DNA of 64,000 nt from the NCBI GenBank assembly GCA_963674895.2, contig CAXXCY010000001.1, positions 682,001 through 746,000 of the forward strand. The letters are read 5' to 3'. The position numbers were made by a program, and so were the translations under genes. The notes beneath the pieces were generated by a model, which was given only the letters and a program-made list of their open reading frames with translations, ran no database searches and was not told where the DNA came from. Source of the DNA: CAXXOK01 sp963674895. Its GTDB lineage: Bacteria > Bacillota > Clostridia > Christensenellales > Aristaeellaceae. Positions 41,717-50,900 of the stretch are shown here, piece by piece (positions within the stretch are counted from its first letter, which is position 1; the number at the start of each line of letters is the position of its first letter).

Positions 41717-42004
41717 ATGACACAAAGGCGGGCCAAGCGGACCTACAGCGAGGAGCAGAAAAGGCAGCTGGTTGAACTGTTCAACCACGGGAAACCCAGG
41801 AGCGAGATCATCCGGGAATACGACCTGACAGCATCGGCGTTTGACAAATGGGTTAAGCGGATCAATGCAACCGGTTCCAGCCACGAGAAGGATAACCGAA
41901 CGCCTGAAGAACTGGAGCTGCTGAAGCTTCGCAAAGAGAACCAACAGCTGCGGATGGAGAATGACGTCCTAAAGCAAGCGGCGCTGATATACGCACGAAA
42001 GTAG
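41717..42004 (+). CDS. IS3-family transposase OrfA
   Basis: 95 residues with a helix-turn-helix (SEEQKRQLVELFNHGKPRSEIIREYDLTASAFDKWVK) and a leucine-zipper-like C-terminus (LLKLRKENQQLRMENDVLK). It has GGAGGG upstream. Near its stop the sequence GAAAG suits a -1 ribosomal slip into orfB, the usual way IS3 elements make the full OrfAB transposase. Confidence 0.93.
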   Translation: MTQRRAKRTYSEEQKRQLVELFNHGKPRSEIIREYDLTASAFDKWVKRINATGSSHEKDNRTPEELELLKLRKENQQLRMENDVLKQAALIYARK

Positions 42005-42006
42005 TT

Positions 42007-42831
42007 GTGATCCGAGCCAATGCCCACAAATACTCAATATCAGCGCTGTGCCGGTGCTTAGGCATTGCACGCAGCACCTATTACTACGAATGCCGGGGCC
42101 GGCCGGACGAGCGGGATTTGGAAGAGGTTGTTCAGAACGCATACGATGAGAATCGTCGTGTTTACGGTCAACGCAAACTCAAGCATGTACTGCTGCGGAA
42201 GGGCTGGATTGTATCCAGGCGGAAGATCGGGCGGATCATGAAGAAGCGGGGACTGGTATCCGCCTACACACGCAAGAAGTATCGGGTTCATGCATCCAGG
42301 GTGAATGAAGCCCCGGTGCCCAACCTGATTGACCGGCAATTCAGCGACAGGCTCCCGGGAGCCTGTGTTGTCAGCGATCTGACCTACGTTCGTGTAGGCA
42401 CCCAGTGGGCCTATATCTGCATGCTGCTGGATCTGGGAGCCAGGGAGATCATCGGCTACAGCGCCGGTGCACACAAAGACGCTGAACTGGTCCATCAAGC
42501 TTTTGCATCCGTGAAAGGAAACCTGTTCGAGATCCAGATCTTTCACACAGACCGTGGCAGTGAGTTTGACAATATGCTTGTGGATGAAATACTGGAAAGC
42601 TTTCAGATCCAGCGATCCCTGAGCATGAAGGGCTGTCCCTATGACAACGCGGTAGCAGAATCAACCTTCAGGCTGATCAAGAAGGAGTTCGTTTCGAGCA
42701 GGCGGTTTGGTACCCTCGAGCAGCTGCGATTGGAACTGGCGGATTACATACACTGGTTCAACAACATCCGCCTGCACGGTACCCTCGGGTACCTGTCTCC
42801 GGTTGAGTTCAGGAATGCATGTACCTTATAA
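42007..42831 (+). CDS. IS3-family transposase OrfB (DDE)
   Basis: 274 residues in the -1 frame relative to OrfA, starting at a GTG. The DDE catalytic set is present: D in SDLTYV, D in HTDRGSEF and E in NAVAESTF with the usual spacing. An HTH_21 segment (RRVYGQRKLKHVL) precedes the integrase core. It looks intact, so the element may still be active. Confidence 0.93.
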   Translation: MIRANAHKYSISALCRCLGIARSTYYYECRGRPDERDLEEVVQNAYDENRRVYGQRKLKHVLLRKGWIVSRRKIGRIMKKRGLVSAYTRKKYRVHASRVNEAPVPNLIDRQFSDRLPGACVVSDLTYVRVGTQWAYICMLLDLGAREIIGYSAGAHKDAELVHQAFASVKGNLFEIQIFHTDRGSEFDNMLVDEILESFQIQRSLSMKGCPYDNAVAESTFRLIKKEFVSSRRFGTLEQLRLELADYIHWFNNIRLHGTLGYLSPVEFRNACTL

Positions 42832-42860
42832 TTTCTGTCTGACCAACTGTTGACAATCCA

Positions 42861-45143
42861 TACGTGAATAAATTCCTCGCCTCTATATATACTTTTTGTT
42901 AAAATACCTTCTGATAATAGTTCATCCAACAACGAAATATTCAAATTGAATGTTCGTTCAATTCCAAGTATCAATTCAACAACTTGTTTAATTGACTGGA
43001 GATTATTATATTCACCAGTGTAATACCTTAGTTCAACCATAGCTTCAATGGCTTTCTGTACCACGTTGTAATTACTACTAAACCCACATCTCTCTGCAAT
43101 GCGATTATTGATTTCACGTAGATAGTATGAGTATGTGTCCCTTAAATTTATATCTGTAGTGGCAATGCTGGTATTCTTGTGAGCTTCGCAAAATAATCTT
43201 AAGAACAAAGGATTTTGAAATTCATCAATTGACATAGGAATATTGGTGTAAACAATATTGTAATACTTAAAATAAGCTTGCATAGCAGCGTATTCTTTAG
43301 TACTAAAGCCATAATGTCTAATCATAATCGTTTTGTCTAGTATCCTGTTATCTCTATATAATTCACGAAGATATTGAGAGCGTATCGATACTACAAGACC
43401 AAGGTAAGGATATTTTTCAAGCAACCCAATAAACGCTTCCGTATGGTGATTCCATAGTCCAATTCCGCACCCTTCGTTGATTGCGTCAATAAATATCAGG
43501 AAACGTGTTTTTTGTTGCATTCCAACGCGATTGAATTGTTCAAGCATATCATCGTTAGAACATTCAATATTTAGTGTTTTCCGAATCTGAGTGGCAATAT
43601 CTTCTCCTTCATGGAATTGCTGTCCAAGCAACAAAATGGACCTTTCATGATACATATTTCTTCTTGCTATAGCATCTGCAATTAAATGAGATTTCCCAAT
43701 TCCACCTTTTCCACTTATAATGCAAAAAGGAGTGTTAACCATCTTCATCTCTTCAGATTGGATGTAATTATTGAATTCTCCAAGTTCAGAATCGGCCTCA
43801 TGTAATCTATTGATTCTATCAGCATCTTGCTTTTCTTTCTCTTTATCATATTCACGTTTTAAAGCTTGGCTTAATAATTCAAAGATGTTATCCATGGTTG
43901 AAGTAATAGGCATAAAATCAATATCTTTAACGCCCTCAAAATTGAGACCCTCAATATTCTTCGCTAATAAATCTGCAAAACTTTTAAAATCTGCTAGTTT
44001 TCTTTTTCTAAGAGTTTGTATTGCTTTATCGGCTCGTTCAAAAAAACGATTTCTTAAAAAGACATTTCTCGACAAGGCATCAATATATTTATTTGTGTTA
44101 GTTGGTACATTCACTTCGGGTGAATATCGCTTTCCTAAATTCTGAAATTGAAGCTCGTTTTGTTTTAGGAACCAATCATCATCAAGTTGAATTCTTGGTT
44201 GTACTCCAATATATGGGGTTGTTCTTTTTCTATATCTTTGATTAAGACCATCGTACTCATTCCATTGTTTTGTATGTGCATCCCATACGTGAGCAATAAT
44301 GTTGTGTTGTTGCCCTGATAATTCACCATGTGAAAAGGTCGCGTGTAAACCACTTTGTGCTACCATGCAACCACTAACATATTCAGTAACATTGTTTATT
44401 TTCCGACATGTTATTTCATGAGCATGCCCGCACAAATACAAAACAACAGGATAGCTCTCAAAAATCTCTTCGATTATCCTTTCTTCTTCTTCTTTCACCA
44501 TACTAGATGAATGATGTGCAAGGATGATAATTGGTTTCGTAGCGGACTGTTGTTTTAGTTCTTCAAGTTTCTCGTATAGTGCACAATTACCAATCACCAA
44601 TTCCCTTTTATCACCGTCTCCACCCTGACTAGTTATTGCAGTATTTAAGTAGAGGATGGCATATTCATTAGATGACTTGATTACATGAATAGGTGATGAA
44701 CAATTTCTCCAAACAGAGTCTTCCGGATGAAGACGCTCATCAATTTTCCTGAAATAATCAAATCTCGATATAAGATTACTTAAGTCTGCTGCGTCAAATG
44801 CTCCCTCATCAATTATATAATTAGCCCTTATTTCTTCTACACTAGGTGAAAAACTTGCTCTTGTTAAGTCATGATTTCCTGGCACAATATGAATATGCTC
44901 ATTCCCAACGATACCTACACGATTCGCTATCTCCTGAATAAATGAAATTGTCTTAGTAATTAATATATTCTCATCATAACATGTGAAATTTGCTTGTCTA
45001 AAATCTCCGGTTATAAACATTTCATCAGCCATAATGTTTTTGTTTGAAATGTATTCGAGCAATTGATTTCGTAATTGCTGTACAATCCGGCTATTAGTAT
45101 CGTTTGGGTAGAAATGGATATCAGACAAATGAATCCAACGCAT
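42861..45143 (-). pseudogene. Metallophosphoesterase-STAND NTPase (defence-like), 3' end cut by IS
   Basis: 761 codons survive from ATG 45143 (AAGGAG 8 nt upstream). Residues 1-~300 are a calcineurin-like phosphoesterase with its full metal set: DIH 8-10, GD 46-47, GNHD 89-92, HH 210-211, GHAH 239-242. After a linker comes a STAND/AAA-type NTPase: Walker A GKGGIGKS 478-485 and Walker B FLIFIDAINEG around 548-557. The frame reaches GEEFIHV, then enters the insertion sequence. The layout (nuclease/phosphatase effector, NTPase, missing C-terminal sensor) is that of Avs-type antiphage proteins. The sensor, normally beyond this point, is lost. AT-rich DNA suggests transfer. Confidence 0.85.
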
Positions 45144-45355
45144 TAGTTTACTCCTTGATATTACTACGTGTTTTCTTGAAAATATGATTTAGTGTATTAT
45201 ATCATATAAATAGAAGACGAAAATAATGTAATACTCATCAAACACAATGGAATTAATATAATATTTGTTCGTTTTTATCCTTTGAAATGTGGGCGCTTGA
45301 CATCCTTCGTACTTTTACTATGCTGTATATATTATTTAGTTCGCGTTGAAACCGT

Positions 45356-45820
45356 CTACATCGCTGCCGGGCAGTCCTTCCGGTGCTTGCAGGTTTTGCA
45401 ATCCATTTTGTGGATCAGCATCTGTATGGCCGCGAACACAAGCAGCGCCGCCAACTGGATGATGCGCAGCGTGCTGAAATCAAAGATACAAAGCCCGATC
45501 GTCACGAGAACCGGCAGTCCCATCAGGACGAACCATGTCATCCCTGCCGCGGGCGTGGCGATTTTCCGGTTGCCGCTGCCCTGCTTGAACAGTGCGGCGA
45601 GCTTGCCCCAGCCGCAGTGGCACAGCTTTCCGTAATAGCAGCAGTGCGTGCACAGGTGTTTTCGCAGGAAAAACAGCAGCATAAACAGCAGGAACACGAC
45701 ATACACGACAGACAGATAGGGAATGGCGGCCATGGCCCACGCCCCCAGCGCGATATGCACGAGGATCAGCACATTCTCCGTGATGACTTGCCCCAGTCCG
45801 TAAGACTCCTTCTGACTCAT
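45356..45820 (-). CDS. Cys-rich four-helix membrane protein
   Basis: 154 residues with four hydrophobic helices. It has a cytoplasm- or exterior-facing cysteine cluster after helix 2 (CTHCCYYGKLCHCGWG) and another at the C-terminus (CKTCKHRKDCP), which could bind a metal or form disulfides. Start ATG 45820 with GGAGG upstream; a GTG/ATG five codons earlier is less suitable. I do not recognise the family. It diverges from the methionine operon. Confidence 0.7.
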   Translation of the reverse strand: MSQKESYGLGQVITENVLILVHIALGAWAMAAIPYLSVVYVVFLLFMLLFFLRKHLCTHCCYYGKLCHCGWGKLAALFKQGSGNRKIATPAAGMTWFVLMGLPVLVTIGLCIFDFSTLRIIQLAALLVFAAIQMLIHKMDCKTCKHRKDCPAAM

Positions 45821-45999
45821 GGAATCCTCCTTCACATCTATTCGTGGCGCGTGGAAAGCAGCGGCCGCGTATGACCGGCCCGGACGGCGTTATGCAAAGA
45901 ATCTCCCGGCGCTTGCTGTCGCGCTGCGGCGTCCGGTCGGAACTGTGTGTATCATACCATACAATGAATGGCGCGGCAATCGTTTCTGGCGCGACCCGC

Positions 46000-46028
46000 T
46001 TGACATCCCCCCATACATTTGCTATGCT
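46000..46028 (+). promoter_or_regulatory. Promoter of the methionine operon
   Basis: TTGACA (46000-46005), 17-nt spacer, TATGCT (46023-46028). Transcription would start near 46035, about 30 nt before the leader peptide. Confidence 0.7.
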
Positions 46029-46065
46029 GTACACACGAATCACGGCTTGTAAGGAGGCGGATCTG

Positions 46066-46131
46066 ATGGGTTCTATGATGATGCGAATGCCCCGTCAGAT
46101 GTTTTGTCGCCCCGATTCTGGTCGTGGTTGA
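46066..46131 (+). CDS. Methionine-rich leader peptide of the met operon
   Basis: 21 codons starting MGSMMMRMPRQMFC, with six Met in total. AAGGAGG lies 8 nt upstream (46051-46057), a strong ribosome site. The stop codon TGA (46129-46131) is part of the GGTTGA that can form an antiterminator. Such a leader would sense methionyl-tRNA: ribosomes stall at the Met codons when it is scarce. Too short for homology, so the call rests on composition and position. Confidence 0.75.
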   Translation: MGSMMMRMPRQMFCRPDSGRG

Positions 46132-46192
46132 GCGGCTTTTGCCGTTTGTTCAGATTTTTTCAACCCTTCCCCTCGGGGAAGGGTTTCGCTTT
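46126..46192 (+). promoter_or_regulatory. Attenuator of the met operon (antiterminator/terminator)
   Basis: Terminator: AACCCTTCCCC (46162-46172) pairs perfectly with 46175-46185, followed by a modest T-rich stretch (TTCGCTTT). Antiterminator: GGTTGA (46126-46131) can pair with TCAACC (46160-46165), enclosing CGGC/GCCG, and would take the 5' arm of the terminator. A ribosome at the leader stop codon would cover GGTTGA. A further long-range pair CCCCGTCAG (46090-46098) with CTGACGGGG (46196-46204) is possible. No SAM riboswitch or T-box is visible. Confidence 0.65.
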
Positions 46193-46312
46193 GTGCTGAC
46201 GGGGCGGTAAAAAAGAACGAACGGGACGGCAGGCGGCGGACGCCTATTATCCTAACCGCAGCATGATTTTTCCATCGGACGCAGAATATTAGATTTAAAG
46301 GAGAACACCGAT

Positions 46313-47242
46313 ATGCCAGTGAAAATACCGGACGCATTACCCGCCACCAAAACGCTCACCGACGAGAACATCTTCGTGATGACCGAAAAGCGGTCCGCCA
46401 CGCAGGATATCCGGCCTTTGCGGATTGCGATTTTAAACCTCATGCCCACCAAGGAAAAGACCGAAACCCAGCTTCTGCGCCTGATCTCCAACTCGCCCCT
46501 GCAGGTGGAAATCACCCTGCTTCGAACCGGAAGCTATGACTCCAAGAACGTCTCCGTGGACTACCTCAACACCTTTTACCGCACCTTCGACGAGGTCAAG
46601 GACGAGGTGTTCGACGGCGTTATCATCACCGGCGCGCCCGTGGAGCGGCTCGATTTTCAGGACGTGGCGTATTGGGACGAGCTCACCGATATCATGCGTT
46701 GGGCGGACGAGAACGCGTTTTCCACGCTGTTCATCTGCTGGGCGGCGCAGGCGGGGCTGTATTTCCATTACGGCATCGACAAGCGGCCGCTTGACAAGAA
46801 GCTTTTCGGCGTGTTCAAAACCCAGATCACCGACGTGCACGACAAGCTGTTCTGCGGCCTGGACGATACCTTCACCGTGCCCATGAGCCGCCACACGGAG
46901 CTCAACGAGGAAGCCATCAAAGCGTGCGGCGACCTGATCGTGCTGGCGACGAGCGAGAAAACCGGCTCGGCGGTCGTCCGCAGCCGCGACGGGCGCCGGG
47001 TGTTCGCCACCGGGCATTCGGAGTACGACCGCGATTCGCTGGCCTCGGAGTATTTCCGCGATATCGGCAAGGGCATGAAGATGGACCTGCCCGAGAACTA
47101 CTTCCCCGACAACGATCCCAACCAGCTGCCGCGCGTCAACTGGCACGCGCACGCAAGCCTCCTGTTTGCCAACTGGCTGAATTACTTCGTCTATCAGGAG
47201 ACGCCCTATGACCTGCGCAAGGGCTTGCTGGATAAACACTGA
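46313..47242 (+). CDS. metA: Homoserine O-acyltransferase MetA (predicted acetyl-CoA type)
   Basis: 309 residues, the normal MetA length. It activates homoserine in methionine synthesis. Catalytic Cys142 (FICWAAQ), His235 and Glu237 (GHSEY) are all present. Residue 111 is Glu (GAPVE); published work on this family links Glu111 to acetyl-CoA and Gly to succinyl-CoA, so O-acetylhomoserine is the predicted product. AAAGGAGA lies upstream of ATG 46313. First structural gene after the attenuator, followed by metF and metH. Confidence 0.93.
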   Translation: MPVKIPDALPATKTLTDENIFVMTEKRSATQDIRPLRIAILNLMPTKEKTETQLLRLISNSPLQVEITLLRTGSYDSKNVSVDYLNTFYRTFDEVKDEVFDGVIITGAPVERLDFQDVAYWDELTDIMRWADENAFSTLFICWAAQAGLYFHYGIDKRPLDKKLFGVFKTQITDVHDKLFCGLDDTFTVPMSRHTELNEEAIKACGDLIVLATSEKTGSAVVRSRDGRRVFATGHSEYDRDSLASEYFRDIGKGMKMDLPENYFPDNDPNQLPRVNWHAHASLLFANWLNYFVYQETPYDLRKGLLDKH

Positions 47243-47314
47243 TCGCATCGCCGCGCGCCGCCGCACGCGGCCTTGCCTCATCGTTTACCCGGCTTTGGAG
47301 AAGGAGAAGCATCC

Positions 47315-48181
47315 ATGACAAGGATCGATACCCTGCTTTCGGACGCCGTCACCGTCAGCTGCGAGGTATTCCCCCCGCGCGAGTTCACGCGCGTGGACGA
47401 CGTTAAAAACGTGGTCCGGAGCATCGCCGCGCTCAAGCCCCTGTTCATCTCCGTCACCTACGGCGCGGCGGGGCTGACCCCGCACTTCACCTGCGAGCTC
47501 GCCAAAACCGTGCAGGAGGAAAGCGTGCCCGCGCTTGCGCACCTCACCTGCATCAACTCCACGGTTGAGACCATCGACGAGGTGTTAAACGGGCTGGAGG
47601 CCGCGGGCGTGTGCAACGTGCTCGCGCTACGCGGCGATATCCCCGAGGGCGGCGAAGCCCCCAAAGGCGGGCATTTCGGGCACGCCGCCCAGCTTGTTGA
47701 CCACATCAGGCGGCGCGGCGGCTTTTGTATCGGCGCGGCCTGCTACCCCGAGGGCCATCCGGAGTCCGAGAACCGCGAGCTGGACCTTGCGCACCTCAAG
47801 GCCAAGGCGGACGCGGGCGTGGATTTCCTCACCTCGCAGCTGTTTTTTGACAACGCGACGCTCTATAACTTCCTCTTCCGCGCGCTGCGCGCGGGCATCG
47901 ACCTGCCCGTCGAGGCGGGCATCATGCCCGTGATCAACGCGCGCCAAATCAAACGGATGACCGCGCTTTCGGGCGCCACGCTGCCGCCGCGCTTCCTTTC
48001 GATCGTCGACCGCTTCGGCGCCGATCCGCCCTCCATGCGGCAGGCGGGCGTCGCCTATGCCACCGAGCAGATCGTGGACCTGATCGCTAACGGCGTCCGC
48101 CATATCCACCTGTACACCATGAACCGCGCGGACGTGGCGGCGGACGTGTTCCGCAACCTCGGCGCGATCATCGGGAGGTAA
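47315..48181 (+). CDS. metF: 5,10-methylenetetrahydrofolate reductase
   Basis: 288 residues. It makes 5-methyl-THF with FAD, supplying the methyl group for MetH. Family motifs: CEVFPPRE at the N-terminus (general acid Glu), VTYGAAG, LALRGD (FAD/folate region) and DAGVDFLTSQLFFD. ATG 47315 follows GAAGGAGAA; an in-frame start 14 codons upstream lacks a site. 72 nt after metA and 3 nt before metH. Confidence 0.93.
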   Translation: MTRIDTLLSDAVTVSCEVFPPREFTRVDDVKNVVRSIAALKPLFISVTYGAAGLTPHFTCELAKTVQEESVPALAHLTCINSTVETIDEVLNGLEAAGVCNVLALRGDIPEGGEAPKGGHFGHAAQLVDHIRRRGGFCIGAACYPEGHPESENRELDLAHLKAKADAGVDFLTSQLFFDNATLYNFLFRALRAGIDLPVEAGIMPVINARQIKRMTALSGATLPPRFLSIVDRFGADPPSMRQAGVAYATEQIVDLIANGVRHIHLYTMNRADVAADVFRNLGAIIGR

Positions 48182-48184
48182 TCT

Positions 48185-50626
48185 ATGCATCCGCTGATGA
48201 AGCTCATCGCCTCGCGCCGCGTGGTTTTCGACGGCTCGATGGGCGCGACGCTGCAGGCCATGGGGCTTCCCGACGGCATGCAGCCCGCGCTTTGGAACCT
48301 GGAGCAGCCGGACCGCGTGAAGGCCGTGCACCGCGGCTACCTGGACGCGGGCGCGGACGTGGTTTTGTCCAATACCTTCGGCTTCAACCCCGACGAATTC
48401 CCCCAGTGGGAGACGCTCGTCCGCGAGGGCGTGCGCCTGGCCAGAGAGGCGGTCCGGGAGGCCGGGCACGGCTTTGCCGCGCTGGATTTAACGAGCCTCG
48501 GCACGCTGCTCGCGCCCTGGGGCGGGCGGGAGTTTGAGGATGCCGTGGATTGGTACGAAAAGCTCGCGGCCGCCGGTATCGGCGCGGGCTGCGATCTGAT
48601 TATGCTCGAAACCATGACCTGCCTTCGCGAGATCAAGGCGGCGATATTGGGAATTAGAGAAGCAAAGCAGAAAAGTGAAAAAGGGGGCGATGCTCCCTTG
48701 CCCCTGGTGGTCAGCATGGCGTTTGATCTGTCCGGCCGCCTGCTTACGGGCTCGGATATCGAGGGCGCGGCGGCGATGCTCACCGCGATGGAGGGCGTGG
48801 ATATCCTCGGCCTGAACTGCCACCGCGAGCCCAGGCCCCTGCTCCCCAACCTCAAGCGCCTGGCCGCCTGCGCCAAGGGCAAGCCCGTGCTCTTCAAGCC
48901 CAACGCGGGCATCCCCGAGCTGATCGACGGGCGTACGGTGTTCCATACCGATCCGGAGGAGTTCGCCGTCGATATGCGGGAGGCCGTGGCATGCGGCGCG
49001 CATATCGTGGGCGGCTGCTGCGGCACCACCGACGCGCATATCGCCGCGCTGGTCAGGGCCGTAAACCCCGTGCCCTACGCGCCGCCCGCCGAACAAGCGG
49101 ACGGCGGGCTTGCGCCCTGCGTTGTGTCGGGGCACAGCCAAACCGTGACCGTCGGCCCGCATCCCGTGCTCATCGGCGAACGATTGAACCCCACCGGCAA
49201 GCCCGCGATGAAAAAAGCGCTGCGGGACGGGGACATGGATTTCATCAAGCAGGAGGCGAACCGGCAGATCGAAGCGGGCGCGGACATCCTGGATGTGAAC
49301 GTCGGCCTGCCGGAGCTCGACGAGGCCGCGGCGCTGAAGGCCGTGACCGAAGCGGTGCAGACCGTGCTGCCCGCGCCGCTGCAGCTGGACAGCGCGTCCC
49401 CCGAAGCGCTGGAAGCCGCGCTGCGCGTATACGTCGGCAAGCCGGTCGTCAACAGCGTGTCGGGCAAGAAGTCCGTGATGGACGCGGTGTTCCCGCTCGC
49501 CACAAAGTACGGTGCGGCGCTGGTTGCGCTGTGCCTGGATGAAGACGGCATCCCAGAGACCGCCGACGGGCGGATCGAAATCGCCAGGCGCATCATCGCC
49601 GGAGCCGAGCGCTACGGCGTGCGCAAAAGCGACCTGCTCTTTGACGCGCTCACCATGGCCGCCGCCGCCGATCCCGCCGCGCCGTCGGTGACGCTGGAAA
49701 CGGTCAGGAGGCTGCGCGAGGAGCTTCAAGTGAAAACCGTGCTGGGCGTCAGCAACGTAAGCTTCGGGCTGCCGAGCCGCAGCATGATCACCGCGGCCTT
49801 CCTCACCATGGCGCTGGGCCGGGGCCTTTCCGCCGCGATCATCAACCCGCTGGATCATCAGGTGCTCTCCGCGTACTACGCCGCGCGCGCTGCGCTGGGG
49901 CACGACGAAGGATTTTCGCAGTTTATCGGGAAATATGCTTCGGTAACCCTGGAGGCGGTCGATACGGGACGGGAGCCCGCCAGGGCCGGGCAGGGGCAGC
50001 CGGAGAGCATGAATCTTACGGACACCATCGTCGCCGGGATGGAAAACCCCGCGGCGGCCGCGGCGTCGGCGCTGATCGCGGGCGGGGTGGAGCCGCTTTC
50101 GATGATCGAGGACTACGTTATCCCCGCGCTGACCGAGGTCGGCAGCCGCTACGAAAGCGGGAAGATATTCCTGCCGCAGCTCATGCAGTCCGCTGCCGCC
50201 GCCAAGCGCGCCATCGCCGTGGCGACCGCGCATATGCCCGCAGCCGAGCCGCGGCCGGAGAAGACCATCGTGCTGGCGACCGTCGAGGGCGACGTGCACG
50301 ATATCGGCAAGAACATCGTCGCCACCATGCTGCAAAGCTACGGCTACCATGTGGCCGATCTCGGCAAGAACGTGCTCCCGGCGGAGGTCGCCGACGCGCT
50401 GCGCGCGTCCGGCGCGAAGCTTTTGGGCCTCTCCGCGCTGATGACCACCACCGTGCCCGCCATGCGCCAAACCATCGCGCTCGTGCGGCGGGAGTTCGCG
50501 GACGCGGTTACCGTCATGGTCGGGGGCGCCGTGCTCACCCCAACCCTCGCCAGGGAAATCGGCGCAGATTATTACGCCGCCGACGCCATGGCCTCGGTTC
50601 GGGTAGCGAAAGAGGTTTTGGAGTGA
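48185..50626 (+). CDS. metH: Cobalamin-dependent methionine synthase, short form
   Basis: 813 residues. Residues 1-~300: homocysteine-binding barrel, with zinc cysteines in LGLNCH and GGCCGTTDAH. ~320-580: pterin (methyl-THF) barrel. ~600-690: B12 cap helices. ~690-813: B12 Rossmann domain with the cobalt-ligand motif GDVHDIGKN (His near residue 702). The C-terminal AdoMet reactivation domain of E. coli MetH (~1,200 residues) is missing, as in several Clostridia and Thermotoga, so reactivation needs a separate protein not seen here. The ribosome site overlaps the metF end. Confidence 0.95.
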   Translation: MHPLMKLIASRRVVFDGSMGATLQAMGLPDGMQPALWNLEQPDRVKAVHRGYLDAGADVVLSNTFGFNPDEFPQWETLVREGVRLAREAVREAGHGFAALDLTSLGTLLAPWGGREFEDAVDWYEKLAAAGIGAGCDLIMLETMTCLREIKAAILGIREAKQKSEKGGDAPLPLVVSMAFDLSGRLLTGSDIEGAAAMLTAMEGVDILGLNCHREPRPLLPNLKRLAACAKGKPVLFKPNAGIPELIDGRTVFHTDPEEFAVDMREAVACGAHIVGGCCGTTDAHIAALVRAVNPVPYAPPAEQADGGLAPCVVSGHSQTVTVGPHPVLIGERLNPTGKPAMKKALRDGDMDFIKQEANRQIEAGADILDVNVGLPELDEAAALKAVTEAVQTVLPAPLQLDSASPEALEAALRVYVGKPVVNSVSGKKSVMDAVFPLATKYGAALVALCLDEDGIPETADGRIEIARRIIAGAERYGVRKSDLLFDALTMAAAADPAAPSVTLETVRRLREELQVKTVLGVSNVSFGLPSRSMITAAFLTMALGRGLSAAIINPLDHQVLSAYYAARAALGHDEGFSQFIGKYASVTLEAVDTGREPARAGQGQPESMNLTDTIVAGMENPAAAAASALIAGGVEPLSMIEDYVIPALTEVGSRYESGKIFLPQLMQSAAAAKRAIAVATAHMPAAEPRPEKTIVLATVEGDVHDIGKNIVATMLQSYGYHVADLGKNVLPAEVADALRASGAKLLGLSALMTTTVPAMRQTIALVRREFADAVTVMVGGAVLTPTLAREIGADYYAADAMASVRVAKEVLE

Positions 50627-50629
50627 CGC

Positions 50630-50740
50630 TTCAGGGATTTCACCCCTGAAACCCTGACAAGGGCGTTGCCCTTGACCCACCATTTGGCCGCGCAATGCGC
50701 GGCCAATAATGGGGATCAGGGGCACTGCCCCTGATCTGGG
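50630..50740. repeat. Cluster of small hairpins after metH
   Basis: Four short stems occur in a row: TTCAGGG/CCCTGAA, AAGGGC/GCCCTT, TTGGCCGCGC/GCGCGGCCAA and CAGGGGCA/TGCCCCTG. It may terminate the met operon and adjoins repeat copy 5. Confidence 0.55.
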
Positions 50741-50741
50741 G

Positions 50742-50862
50742 CAATGGAGGCAAGCGCGTGCCCTGTGGGCACGGCCGCGAAGCGGCCAGCGAGCCGAAGT
50801 TGGGAGCTTTTACAGAGCACAGCGGCCGAACGAGGAAGCTGTGCGACAATAAAAGCGAGCGG
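50742..50862 (+). repeat. Dispersed two-hairpin repeat, copy 5
   Basis: Module 1 reads GTGCCCTGTGGGCAC (50758-50772). Module 2 (50806-50855) has outer GCTTTTA/TAAAAGC and inner GCACAGC/GCTGTGC, perfect pairs that differ from other copies by compensatory changes. Confidence 0.75.
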
Positions 50863-50900
50863 GAGGGGCGGGAGCCCCCAAAAAAGAAAGGAGACAGACT

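Larger units (their letters stand above)
41640..42860 (+). mobile_element. IS3-family insertion sequence
   Basis: 1,221 bp bounded by imperfect inverted repeats: TGGATTG...TC.GACAGAAA..ATAAGG at the left matches the reverse complement of the right end (CAATCCA at 42854-42860). It encodes OrfA and OrfB of IS3 type. It has inserted into the 3' part of the STAND gene. A clean 3-5 bp target duplication is not evident; only TA, or TAC with an asymmetric left end, can be proposed. The original target may have been altered by deletion. Confidence 0.9.

Noticed and set aside
41635..42866. Clean target-site duplication of the IS3 element
   Set aside because: Flanks agree only for TA, or TAC if the left end is set 2 bp outwards; joining the flanks does not restore the STAND reading frame.
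46000..46312. SAM riboswitch or Met T-box upstream of metA
   Set aside because: No T-box sequence or SAM-I core (kink-turn and pseudoknot pattern) could be found; the leader peptide model fits better.
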